DNA of 64,000 nt, from the NCBI GenBank assembly GCA_001606155.1, contig LODT01000037.1, forward strand, positions 124,001 through 188,000, written 5' to 3'. This DNA is from Tieghemostelium lacteum (taxonomy: Eukaryota > Evosea > Eumycetozoa > Dictyosteliales > Raperosteliaceae). A model generated the notes under the pieces. The model was given only the letters and a program-made list of their open reading frames with translations, did not search any database and had not been told where the DNA came from. Shown here in pieces: positions 31,901-42,057 of this stretch; position 1 is the stretch's first letter; the number at the start of each line of letters is the position of its first letter. A program made the position numbers and the translations under genes.

Positions 31901-32976
31901 CTGACTTTGGAAAGAGAAATAATGTCAATGTAGCTTCGTTGACACAGTCAGAGGTTAGAGATATTATATTGGGTATGGAGATTTCAGCACCATCTCAACA
32001 ACGTGAGGACCAGATTGCAGAGATTGAGAAACAAAAGAAAGAAGCCTCACATTTGACTAGTCAGACTATAAAGACTACAAATATCCACGGTGAGACTATG
32101 ATCAGTACAGTAACATCTCCACATGAACAAAAGGTATTCTCATCCAAAACCGATTGGAGAGTTCGTGCCATTTCAGCTACCAATTTACATTTACGTACTA
32201 ACCAGATTTATGTAAATTCTGATTTTGCCAAAGAGACTGGATTCACTTATGTCTTCCCAAAGAATATCCTAAAGAAGTTTATCACCGTTGCCGACTTGCG
32301 TACTCAGATTATGGGATATTGCTATGGTGTGACTCCACCTGATAACCCTCAAGTCAGAGAAATTAGATGTATTGTAATGCCACCTCAATGGGGTACACCA
32401 GTATTTGTTAATGTTCCTAATCAGCTACCTGAACATGACTATCTTAAAGATCTTGAACCTCTAGGTTGGATACACACTCAACCAACTGAACTCCAACAAT
32501 TGTCACCTCAAGATGTAATCACTCAAAGTAAGATCATGTCAGATCACAAGTCATGGGATCCTGAGAAATCCATTGTCATATCTGTCAGTGTAAGTTGGCC
32601 TGTAACCCTCACAGCCTACAGACTCACACCACAAGGCTATGAATGGGGTAAATCCAACAAGGATTCACTCAACTATCACGGTTATCAACCACAATATGCA
32701 GAGAAAGTTCAAATACTACTCTCTGATAGATTCTTGGGTTACTATATGGTACCTGATAGAGGTTCCTGGAATTACAATTTCATGGGTGTTAAACACTCTG
32801 CCTCTATGACCTATGGTTTGAAATTAGATTATCCAAAGAACTTTTATGATGATTGTCATAGACCTTCACATTTCCAAAACTGGTCACTTGTCTCTGATAC
32901 CTCTTCGACTACTACCTCCACAACTACTGATTCCACAGAAAATCAAGGTCCAGATAGTGAAAATCTTTTTAACTAA
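25914..32976 (+). CDS. prpf8: Pre-mRNA-processing-splicing factor 8 (PRP8)
   Basis: Exon 1 (25914-25959) and exon 2 (26024-32976) join in phase (GTAAGT..TTAG) for about 2332 residues, almost exactly the length of human PRPF8. The sequence is nearly collinear with the family from [19 protein letters not shown] to the end: PRO8NT, PROCN, reverse-transcriptase-like core, U5/U6 snRNA-contacting regions, endonuclease-like linker, RNase H-like domain ([14 protein letters not shown]) and the C-terminal JAB1/MPN domain. PRP8 is the catalytic-centre scaffold of the U5 snRNP and binds BRR2 and SNU114. The C-terminus ends in a short Ser/Thr-rich tail. Coding sequence is free of the homopolymers seen elsewhere, as expected for a constrained gene. 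Confidence 0.98.
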
Positions 32977-33050
32977 ACTCAACACTCAACAACAACCACA
33001 ATATCAAATTTAATAAATAAAAAACTTTTTTTTATTTAATATAATATAAT

Positions 33051-33782
33051 TTATGATGATCCTAGTTTTCTACCTGTATTTGGTGACTATATAGTAGAAT
33101 TAGTATATTGAAAAATAAATGGAAGTATAATTCATTTTGGGAATAAACTTACAAATGTATTCAGAGATGGACTTGACTTTCTTAGATTTGGATTACATAA
33201 ATGAAATACAGGTTTTGATTCTTCTTCATCACTGTCATCATTGGAGTTAGTGAAGATATTCTGGGTTGAGGAATTTAAATAGGATTTTGTGGATAGAATA
33301 TTACTGGATTGAATTAAATTATTTTGTAGATTTATGAATTGTGAAGATGTTGAAGATGATAAATTATCTTTACTATTTAATTGAATTCCATTATTACTAT
33401 TGTGATTAGAATTAATTTCATTATTATTATTATTTGATAGCAATGTGCTACTATTGGAATATAATGTACCCAGATACACACACAACAGACATGACAATAG
33501 ACCAACAGATCCAAATAAAATGGCACTTGAAAAACAAATGGCAATTAGATATTTCAATTTTAGTGAAATGTTATAAACTAATGTTGACATTTCTAAACTG
33601 TCTACAAATAATCCTAAATTTTCATTTTTAATTGGTTTTCCAAAGATATCCAATAGTCTACTTAAAATATTTGTATTTTCACTCTGACTATTTATATTTT
33701 GATTATTATTGTTGTTGATTTTTAGAGAATCTATTGGAAATTCTGAATTTTTTAAAATTGATCCATTTAGTATTAATACCAT
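33051..33782 (-). CDS. Small membrane protein, Asn/Ser-rich (two exons)
   Basis: Exon 1 is 33782-33153, the intron 33152-33087 (GTAAGT..TATAG), exon 2 33086-33051, giving about 221 residues ending TGRKLGSS. One long hydrophobic stretch (YLIAICFSSAILFGSVGLLS, continuing to a second short segment) suggests one membrane pass or a hairpin. The rest is Asn/Ser-rich with an acidic DDSDEEES patch near the end. Family unknown. Without the second exon the frame would run a few codons past the donor; the spliced version is preferred because the donor is perfect and the phase fits. Confidence 0.55.
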
Positions 33783-34321
33783 TCTATAGAAGGAGATGAT
33801 GTAGGTGACTAGGGGTGTGGTGATGAGAGTTAAATGAACTTAAAAATTTGCAAAAAAAATAAATTAAAATATTATTTACAAATACATGTAATAGTACAAC
33901 AATAAAGAGATAATAACAAATTAAAAAACAAGAAAGTATAAATGGAGAGTGTTATTGGTTAGATTTATAAAAAATGATCAGAAAAAAAAAAAAACATAAG
34001 TTTGTTTTGTCCAGTATATAATTATTATAAAATTTTGTATTGTCAGTTACAATTATAAAAAAATTTAATATTTTTTAAGGCTTGGAATTTTAAGCATCAT
34101 GTGCGGAAACTACTACTTGTATAAATAAAAATGCTGGAAGTATGGTTAGTTGTGTCAACGAATAATAGATTTCGAAAACTAAAAAATTAAATTCGAATAT
34201 TGTTGTTTTTTTATTATTTTTAATTGTAGATTTAGTTGAATTTAATTGTTGAAAAACAAATAATAAAAAAAATAAAAAATAAAAAAAAAATCTTAAAGTT
34301 TCTTTTTTTAGTTTTTTAAAA
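33783..34321. promoter_or_regulatory. Divergent promoter with a G/T-rich box
   Basis: This lies between the divergent small membrane protein and CWF19L2 genes. A GGGGTGTGGTG box sits at about 33812-33822, within 40 bases of the minus-strand ATG. It resembles the G/T-rich sites bound by the dictyostelid developmental regulator GBF. The remainder is A/T tracts; antisense ORFs here look like noise. Confidence 0.4.
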
Positions 34322-35485
34322 ATGTCCAATGAGGATGAAGATGTCTGGGTTGAAGCTTCAAATGACAATGATAATCTAAAAAAAAGAAAGAAAAAGGATT
34401 ATAAAACAAAAGATAAAAAGTCAGTCAAACATCATAAATCTGATAAGAATTCCAAAAGTGACAGTAATAGTAGTAGTACTATTGGTGGAACTGAACAACC
34501 AAATCCACCACAACCAACTCAAAATGAAGGTGTTAGTAAAGGAGAGGATTGGTTACAAAGTCTTATGACTGGTAAAACTAATGTAGATAAAAAATTAGAA
34601 ATTGAAAGAGAAAGAGAAAAAAGAGAACAATTAGCTGATCAATTATCAAAGACTGCTGGTTTAGTTAAAGATTTTGATAATCTTTCTAAACCCAATACAT
34701 CTTCTACTGGTAGCACTACAACTGGTAATAGTGGTTATTTAGTCGGTGATGGTGGTTCATCATGGAGAGCTAAAAAACTATTAAGATCACAACAACAAGC
34801 TACTGATTCTGGTCAGAATCTATCTGATGTCTTAAAAGAGAGATTTGGTGATACTGATTATTCTAAAATTAAATCTTCATCTATACATTCTACATCAACA
34901 TCCACACCATCAAAAAGTACTAGTAATTTTGAAAAAAGGGATTACTTAAAAAAGGATGATAACTATTCTCAATTTAAGAAACCATCTTTAGATGATGGTT
35001 ACTATAATAATGATAAATATAATAGAAAATATGATCATAATAATGATAGAGAAAGAGAGAGAGAACGAGACTCTTATAATAGATATAATGATTATAAAAG
35101 AGACGATAGAGAAAGAGACGATAAATATAAGAGAGATGATAGAGATAGAGATGATAGATATAAAAGATACGATAGAGATGATAGATATAATAGAGATAGA
35201 GATAATAAAAGAGACGAAAACGATGATAGATACAAACGAGATGAAAGGGATGATATATATAATAGAAATAAATACAGAGATGATAAATCAAATAACTCTA
35301 AAAAAGAACAACAACAACAAGAAAAACCACAGATATCTGTTGTTAGAACTGAACAACCAAAAATGTCAGAAATATTTCCTAATTTAGTAACTTCTAAAAC
35401 TAAAGACTCAATTAAATCTGATTCGAAATCAATAGATATATCTAAAAATACTACTACAACCACAACAACGAATACACAAGTTAAC

Positions 35486-35537
<52 letters not shown>

Positions 35538-36821
35538 GTAATAGTAATAATAATAATAATAATAATAGTAATTTGACATTGAATAAATTATCTGGTGAAT
35601 TAATGAAAGCTAAAATTATGAATAATATGGAAAAATATAAACAAATTGAAAAACAAATTCAGGAGTTAAAGGATTCAATGTCTGCAACTTCTAAGACTGG
35701 AAATGAAGGCGATAATGGTGGTAATCAGAAGGAAAATGAAAAGATATCTGGACTAGACCAATTTGGTAGAAAAATATTCTTAAATGATAGAAATCAAGAA
35801 AAGAGAATACAACAACAGAAAGATTTTGATGAAGATAATATATCTCTAGAAGAATTGGTAAAATATGAAAAAAGAAATCAAGGTAATGTCGATATGGATT
35901 TGGATTTATTGAATACTATGCAGAGTTCTAAGAAATGGGTTACAGACGACAGAGAAGATTTTGGTCCTGAACTGAGTAGTCACAAGAAATTATCTGAAAA
36001 GAAATCAAAAATCAATGAGGAAAAAGATTTAAGAAAATTTAAAGATCAATTGATTCAATCCGATAGAAAGATGAATTCAGTTTTGGATAAATGTTGGTTT
36101 TGTCATGACAGTAAACAATTTCAGAGTCATATGGTGGTGGCTAGAGGCTATCATACGTATTTGGCATTACCAACTAGAGGTTCTCTAGTCTCTGGACACT
36201 GTTTGATTGTACCTTTGGCTCACACACTGTCGTGTTATGACACTGACGAAGAGACCTGTGAGGAAATTCAAAATTTTAAGAAATCTCTAATACAAATGTA
36301 CGACAAAGAACAAAAATATATGTTGTTTATGGAGACTGCTATGAAATTTAAACATCAGTATCATACGGTTATTGAATGTATTCCATTACCCTACAAGATA
36401 TTCTCTACCGCTCCAGCATATTTTAAAAAGTCTTTAATGGAATCTGAATCGGAATGGGATCCACATAAGCTCATTGATACTATTAAGAAAGGTGGTCTCA
36501 AAAATAGTATTGTTAAATCATTTCCTTACTTTTGGATTGAATTTGGGTATAAACAAATTGGATATCTTCACCCTATTCAAAATGAATATGAATTTCAGAG
36601 AGATTTTGGAAAGGTTTGTAATTATTTAAAAATTATTATTATGATAAATCTATATTAATATAAAAGTGTTTAAATTTTAGACTATAATTATAGGTATGTT
36701 AGAATTGGATTTAGATGAAGTAATGTCAAAGAGAAAGAATAAGAGTGAGGAAGAATTTCTAGTTAGAAATTTTAAATCAGTGTATGCACCATTTAATTGG
36801 ACCTTACAACTTTCTCAGTAA
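34322..36821 (+). CDS. CWF19-like protein 2 (CwfJ family splicing factor)
   Basis: Exon 1 (34322-36613) and exon 2 (36681-36821) join in phase (GTTTGT..TTTAG), giving about 810 residues and restoring FGKTIIIGMLELD. The N-terminal half is disordered, with a DWLQSLMTGKTN motif typical of CWF19L2, an Arg-Asp/Tyr repeat and a poly-Asn run. The C-terminal 260 residues hold the CwfJ N- and C-type domains: CWFCHDSKQFQSH, the HIT-like GHCLIVPLAHTLSC, then the final region. CWF19L2/Drn1 proteins act late in splicing with the intron lariat and debranching. Retaining the intron would add only about 14 wrong residues, so the splice matters for the true C-terminus. Confidence 0.92.
35485..35573 (+). repeat. 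AAT trinucleotide tract (poly-Asn)
   Basis: A nearly pure AAT microsatellite encodes about 29 Asn/Ser residues inside the CWF19L2 homologue; a typical dictyostelid slippage tract. Confidence 0.9.
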
Positions 36822-37244
36822 CTATGATTTAGTAGAAGAAGTAGTGGTCATATATATAGTTGTTGTATTAATAAAAGATACAATCGATCAGATGCTAAGC
36901 ATTGCATACTTTTATACCTTGTACATCGTTCCCCCCAAAAACACTCAACTGTTTTTTTTGTGGCAAATTTTTATAACAAATCAGAGTATAAATAGCACTT
37001 TTGGGGGTTATCAAAACACACCCTCACACTAAACTAATATTTTTAAAAATATTTTTATAACTTCAGGTAATTGGTGGTGATTCAAACTATTTTTAAATTT
37101 TATTATTTAATTTATATTAACTTAACAATAACAAAATATATTTTTTTATTTTTTGTTTAGTTTGTTACTTCTAATTTGTGTTTTATAGTTCATCTTCAAC
37201 ATCATATATATATTTTATGATTTATTAAAATTTCCTAAAAAAGA
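36822..37244 (+). promoter_or_regulatory. Promoter with C/A- and G-rich boxes before the Cys-rich gene
   Basis: An inverted pair stands out: CCCCCCAAAAAC at 36931-36942 and CTTTTGGGGGTT at 36998-37009. Between and after them are a TATA-like AGTATAAATAG (about 36985-36995) and CACACCCTCACAC at 37017-37029. CACACCC is the complement of the GGGTGTG core bound by G-box binding factor in Dictyostelium developmental genes. Placement about 220-315 bases before the ATG at 37245 fits a regulated promoter. The ORF crossing this stretch is not protein-like. Confidence 0.5.
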
Positions 37245-38336
37245 ATGAAAAAATCATTATTTATTTCATTTATTTTAATTTATATAGCTTTATTCATTAG
37301 GGTATCTAAATCTGATTGTACCAGTTATAAATGTATTCAAGCAGGAGATCAATGTGGAAATGGTGAAACATGTCCTGGTGGTCATTTTTGTAATACATGG
37401 TTTGATATTCCAGTATGTGTTGCATTGCTACCAGCAGGTGAAACATGTACAAGAGATCAAGAATGTCAAAGAGGTCTATCATGTATAATTGATAGCGCTG
37501 ATAGATATTGTAGTAATTCTGAATATAAAGGGTTAGTATTTTTTTAAATAAATAAAAGATTATTTAATGAAACTAATAAAATTGTTTTTTACAGATATGG
37601 TGAAAAATGTGTAGATCCAATGGATTGTTCAAGAAGTTTAGATTGTATAAATGGAACATGTTATAGAGATCAAACAGATTGTGTATCGACAAGTTGTCCA
37701 GCTGGAAAGTTTTGTAACAGTGCTACAAAGATGTGTAATGTCTTACTTAAAACCGGTAAAGATTGTGATTTTGATTATCAATGTGAATATGGTTCCATTT
37801 GTGCTATAACTCCAAATTCAGCTAATAAAACATGTGTTGCAATGTACAGTAAATTAGAAGGACAACCATGTATCAACGGTGAGAATACTTGTGATATTGG
37901 TCAAAGTCTTGGTTGTGTAGATGGTTTCTGTAAAAAATATAATCCCGATACTGCCGGAACCAAAGCCTGTAGCTCTAATAGTACTTGTCCAGGTGAAGCT
38001 GAAACCTGTATTTGTAATAAATTTGGAGGAATTGATGGTAAATGCCAACAGACCAATGTTGTAGGACCCGAATGTAAGACTGCTACTCTTGCCTATTTTG
38101 ACTGTATTAAAGACTCTGGATGTCCACTTATTGTTGATAACCCAGATTCACCAAGTTCATGTCAATCTAAAGAATGTGGAAAACAAAAATGTAATTATGA
38201 AGATCTTTGCTTTATTAGCGACTATCAATGTAATCCAGTACGTCTTGGGTATTGTCCTGAAAAGAGTACTTCATCATCCCTCTCCATTGCATTCCTCTTG
38301 CATACCTTACTTATTTCCTTCTTACTATTTATTTAA
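37245..38336 (+). CDS. Secreted/GPI-anchored cysteine-rich protein (two exons)
   Basis: Exon 1 (37245-37531) and exon 2 (37595-38336) join in phase (GTTAGT..ACAG), about 342 residues. There is a clear signal peptide (KKSLFISFILIYIALFI). The body has regularly spaced cysteines in repeating units (CTRDQECQRGLSC, CDFDYQCEYGSIC, CPAGKFCNS), and the C-terminus is a Ser-rich stretch followed by a hydrophobic tail (IAFLLHTLLISFLLFI) that fits GPI attachment. This build is common among dictyostelid cell-surface proteins. A role in adhesion or the developmental matrix is a guess, in line with the G-box-like promoter. Confidence 0.82.
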
Positions 38337-38389
38337 TAAAAATTCTATAGAATTAGATTTTCATATTACAATCAAATCTTTGCCCTTTT

Positions 38390-39775
38390 TTAAACTTTAT
38401 TAAAGCATTTTGAACAAAAGTCAACATTAGTACAAATAACACAATGGTAGACATAACTATTGGCAATTACAGCACTACATTTATCACATCTAGCACTATT
38501 ACCATAAATCTCCATTGGTAACATGGCATAGAGTGGGTGTTGATGTCTCAATGCATCTACCATTACAGGTTCAAGTTCTTTAATTTGTGGTGTTGTTACA
38601 CTTCCAGTTTCCAAAATACAATATCTACACATGTCATAGTCACTACAAACTGTACATCTATATTGTTCACTGTAACCATGTCCATTCTTTCCACAGCCAT
38701 CACATCTCCAATTGAAGAATGGTCCTGGAATTTTTTTAACAAGCGGATGAACATGTCTTGGTTTATATATTTGTGTTGATGGTGTTGATATTGAATTGGA
38801 TTTAGATAAACTCTCCATATTGTAGGTGGTTTTTGGTGAAATTTCTAGATTTCTTTTGATACTGTTATTTAATTTTGAAATACTAGTTGATGAAGAAGGT
38901 GAGGATGTAGATGGTTGTGAGATTGATGAGGAATTTGGATTCTTTAGTAATCCACTTACATCAACATTATTATTATTATCATATCTATCATATCTCTGTT
39001 GGTTTGAATTAAAGTATTGTGATGTAGAGTAAACTGGTTTAGAAACTGGTGGTGAAGTTGAATTCTTTAAAAGACCACTTAAATCTACATTGTTATATGA
39101 ATCATATTGTGACTTGTTTTTTGGTGGTTCATCATAGTAATATGGTATCTCATAGTACATATGATTTGGAAAATCTGCTAACATTGATGGTTTACTATAA
39201 TTATTTACATTATTATTTGCGTGTGTTGGTTGAGGTTTTGGCTGTTGTTGTTGTGGTGGTGGTGGAACTTGTGGTTGTTGTGGTTGGTTATAATAATTAA
39301 CATAGGTATCTGGTGTGTAGTTATAATAGTTTACACTTGGTTTACTAGGTTCTATTGGTTTAGGAGTTGGCGTAGTGGGAGTAGGTGTGGATGTAATAGG
39401 GATAGGGGTAGGAGTAGGAGTAGGAGTAGGAGTAGGAGTAGGAGTAGGAGTAGGAGTAGGTTTTGTTTCAGTAGCACTGACAACAACAGCAGTAGCTACC
39501 TTTGTTTCATTGCTAGTTGGTTTTTTAACTGAAGACAAAGCATTTAATTGAACTAATAAATTGGTTACAATAGGATCATATTTTACAATATCTTGTATTG
39601 ATATAAATGTTTGTCTGCAAACTGGACAATTTGATTGTTTTAGTAACCATCCTTCTACACAATCCTTGTGGAAAATATGATTACATGGAATACGGTGAGG
39701 GAGCACCGATTTATTATTTATTTGATTCACATCAAACTCCTCTAGACAAATACTACAACTTGCAAGTTCTTCCAT
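38390..39775 (-). CDS. RING-H2 plus ZZ-like zinc-finger protein (E3 ligase)
   Basis: Single-exon, 461 residues. A RING-H2 finger is at the N-terminus (CSICLEEF ... CNHIFHKDCVEGWL ... CPVC, residues 7-54), so E2 binding and ubiquitin-ligase activity are expected. The middle is a Thr-Pro repeat, then Pro/Gln/Tyr- and Ser-rich linkers with two similar VDLSGLLKN / VDVSGLLKN motifs. The last 110 residues carry two ZZ-like double-zinc modules (CDGCGKNG...CTVC...CRYC and CDKCSAV...CVIC...CSKCF). The duplicated GLLKN motif may be a short binding site. Substrates unknown. Convergent with the Cys-rich gene. Confidence 0.85.
   Translation of the reverse strand: MEELASCSICLEEFDVNQINNKSVLPHRIPCNHIFHKDCVEGWLLKQSNCPVCRQTFISIQDIVKYDPIVTNLLVQLNALSSVKKPTSNETKVATAVVVSATETKPTPTPTPTPTPTPTPTPTPIPITSTPTPTTPTPKPIEPSKPSVNYYNYTPDTYVNYYNQPQQPQVPPPPQQQQPKPQPTHANNNVNNYSKPSMLADFPNHMYYEIPYYYDEPPKNKSQYDSYNNVDLSGLLKNSTSPPVSKPVYSTSQYFNSNQQRYDRYDNNNNVDVSGLLKNPNSSSISQPSTSSPSSSTSISKLNNSIKRNLEISPKTTYNMESLSKSNSISTPSTQIYKPRHVHPLVKKIPGPFFNWRCDGCGKNGHGYSEQYRCTVCSDYDMCRYCILETGSVTTPQIKELEPVMVDALRHQHPLYAMLPMEIYGNSARCDKCSAVIANSYVYHCVICTNVDFCSKCFNKV
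39404..39460 (-). repeat. Hexamer repeat encoding Thr-Pro
   Basis: About nine copies of GGAGTA on the plus strand read ACTCCT-type codons (Thr-Pro) on the coding strand of the RING/ZZ gene. Purity suggests ongoing slippage. Confidence 0.9.
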
Positions 39776-40235
39776 TGCAAGGTGAGGATTATTTGATGGA
39801 TAGCTTATCTAGTGCCGATAATTAAAAAAAAAAAAAAAACAAAAAAAAATTAAAAGTTCCATTTTTAGGTTATTTCATTAAAAAATATTCATAGAAATAA
39901 TTTCGAATTTAAAATAAGTGTCTAAAATCTAGATTCTTTTTAAATAGTTTCACGTATTTGGCTAAGAACCTAATAAAGTAACGTTGAATGATTAAATTGT
40001 AGATGTTGTACTGAAACACATCAATCAATAAAGAAATACAATCATGCATTAATAACAAAAGAAATACTATCAACTATTTAACATCAACCATGGAACTATA
40101 AATAATTTTCATCATTCATGTTTTATAACCTAATTTGATATTTTGAAAAGATTAAACAAAAGTGAGTGTAGAATATGATTCTGTTTGTGAGAAATTAATA
40201 AAATAACTTATTTTTTAGATATTTTTCATTCAACA
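39776..40235. other. Divergent intergenic region
   Basis: AT-rich spacer between the RING/ZZ gene (minus) and the SAM-RING gene (plus), with A-tracts at 39824-39849. No other structure is recognised. Confidence 0.5.
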
Positions 40236-41311
40236 ATGAATAATAATACAAATAATAAACAAACAACCGAACCTACACCTAGTTCAAGTTGTACTATACA
40301 ACCAACAACTAGTTGTAAAACTTTGGAAAACATTAAAAATTTGATATCTCAGGTACAAGGTATTGATGATTCTGCTGCTGAGTCTATAACTGAGCAACTA
40401 GTTACAAATTATATCAACCAAATAGATCTTATTCTTCTAACCTTAAATCACAGTGAACTGAGACCAAAATATTTTCCCAATTGGAGGTATGGTCAAATTT
40501 TGGATCTTATAGATATTTTGAAATCAAAATCCACCAATACTGGTACATAACACCAATCGCTAATTGAAACACCTTTAGTAAATTGATATTAACAAATCTT
40601 GTAATACTTTGTTTTTTTTCCTAAAATGAGTACAGATATTACCCAACCAACAAATTTTAATGATATTGATATACCAAAAAAACATTGGAACGAAGAATCA
40701 GTTCAAAAATGGTGTCAAGTAATAGGAATACTTGATTCTGATATTAAACATATTCGTGATAATAATATTAAAGGGAGCTGGTTAGTTTTAAATAAAGACA
40801 ATTTGGAGAAAGAGTTAAAAGAAATTCAAGTTTCTGCTAATTCAGCTTTTGAAATATATTTAAAGTTCAACCCTAACCCTGGTATGTAAACACTATCACT
40901 AATTATAACACCATTTGTTCATTTATACTAATATATTTTGTAACATAAACTTCAATACAAATTAAACACCTGTTGACAGTTAAACATACAATAGGTACTC
41001 AAGATCAGATTAATGACCTTCTCAATAGGGAGATAACTCCAGAGGATTATGAATTATTATGTCTATTGGATAGCACAGTGAAACCAAAAACTATTTCTCA
41101 AGATATCATTGAAGAGTTACCTACTATTAGATATACTGAACAATTTTCTCAATTCCCTTCCTGTATGATCTGTCTTTTTAATTTTGAATCCAATGAAGAT
41201 TTAACAAAATTACCATGTTCTCATATCTTTCACATTAATTGTATTTCTAGTTGGTTGGCTAATGCATCTACTAAATGTCCTATTGACAATGTTCCAATTC
41301 ATGATCATTAA
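40236..41311 (+). CDS. SAM-domain plus RING-H2 protein (probably three exons)
   Basis: Exon A 40236-40542, exon B 40636-40881 and exon C 40980-41311 join in phase for about 294 residues. Exon B is the SAM domain (WNEESVQKWCQVIGI to AFEIYLKF). Exon C ends in a RING-H2 finger (CMICLFNF ... CSHIFHINCISSWL ... CPID), implying ubiquitin-ligase activity. An ATG at 40626 could start a shorter 195-residue form, but the CRN-like locus at 14 kb has a splice acceptor at the same place, so I prefer splicing from exon A. Exons B and C open with the cassette duplicated at 14526-14935. The introns after exons A and B also look alike (both begin GGTA(C/T) and continue with related sequence). Exon A's fold is unknown. 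Confidence 0.65.
40636..41003 (+). repeat. SAM cassette, copy 2 (pairs with 14526-14935)
   Basis: SAM exon, GTATGT-type intron and start of the next exon (CAATAGGTACTCAAG) closely match the minus-strand segment in the Crinkler-like locus. After about 41003 the two loci diverge: this one continues into a RING protein and the other towards a P-loop NTPase. Confidence 0.85.
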
Positions 41312-42057
41312 CAATAACAATAATAACCTATTTTTACTTATTTCATCTATACCAACCTCCTACTCTTTACTTTGAGTACCAACTAAATCCCAATCATTTT
41401 AAAAATATTATAACTATAATAAACAATAATATTTTAATTTTATGACTTCAAAAGAAAATGGAGGAGTTTAATAAATCACATTTCAGTGATCAGGTGTTTT
41501 GGATCCATTCACATTATGATTAGATACAGATATTTTATTTGATGAAACTCTCACATTTCACTATAATCAAACATATATAGTTAATATTATGATTTCATAT
41601 AACCATCTTATCTTTGCTTCATTTTTTTGATGATGAGATCTGAAGAAAAATAAATAAACATTTCTTTTGTTTTGGTGAATAAATAAATAGCCTCATTATC
41701 AAAAAAATATTTTTCAGCAAAACTCATCAAATGGTAAAATACTCCAAAACTTTTAAAAAAAAACATCTAAAAATATCTAAAGAATCTTTTGAAAAATATT
41801 CTAAATCAAACTTAAATTCCACCACTCAAAACAAATATCTACAATGAAAATCAGAAAATTTGTTTTTGTACTTTATTTTAATAAATTCAAATCATGTATA
41901 ACTACATTACAGGTAACAAAAACTCCTCTTTGAGTTTTATATATCTCTTATTTATTTATTTATTTATTTCAAATGTATCATGTATGTACAACAAGTAAAA
42001 AAACATATGGGACTATGTAATTTAAAATATTAAAATTTAATCAAAAGATGGATTTAG
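41312..42057. other. Long spacer; possible missing first exon of the ComC-like gene
   Basis: About 750 AT-rich bases with a TTTA repeat near 41946-41970. The ComC-like gene needs an upstream start and signal peptide. An ATG at 41844 opens 23 codons up to a GTAAC donor at 41913, but its phase does not fit the acceptor at 42057, so the N-terminus remains unresolved. Confidence 0.35.

Noticed and set aside
34090-34368. Minus-strand ORF of 92 codons over the CWF19L2 start
   Set aside because: Phe/Leu-rich translation of poly-A/T tracts; overlaps the true start on the opposite strand.
36784-37032. 82-codon plus-strand ORF between CWF19L2 and the Cys-rich gene
   Set aside because: It overlaps the second exon of CWF19L2 in another frame, has an odd Val/Ile/Thr composition and crosses the promoter boxes.
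39404-39460. Hexamer repeat considered as a CRISPR-like or telomeric array
   Set aside because: It lies inside an intact coding frame (Thr-Pro), has no spacers, and is a simple microsatellite.
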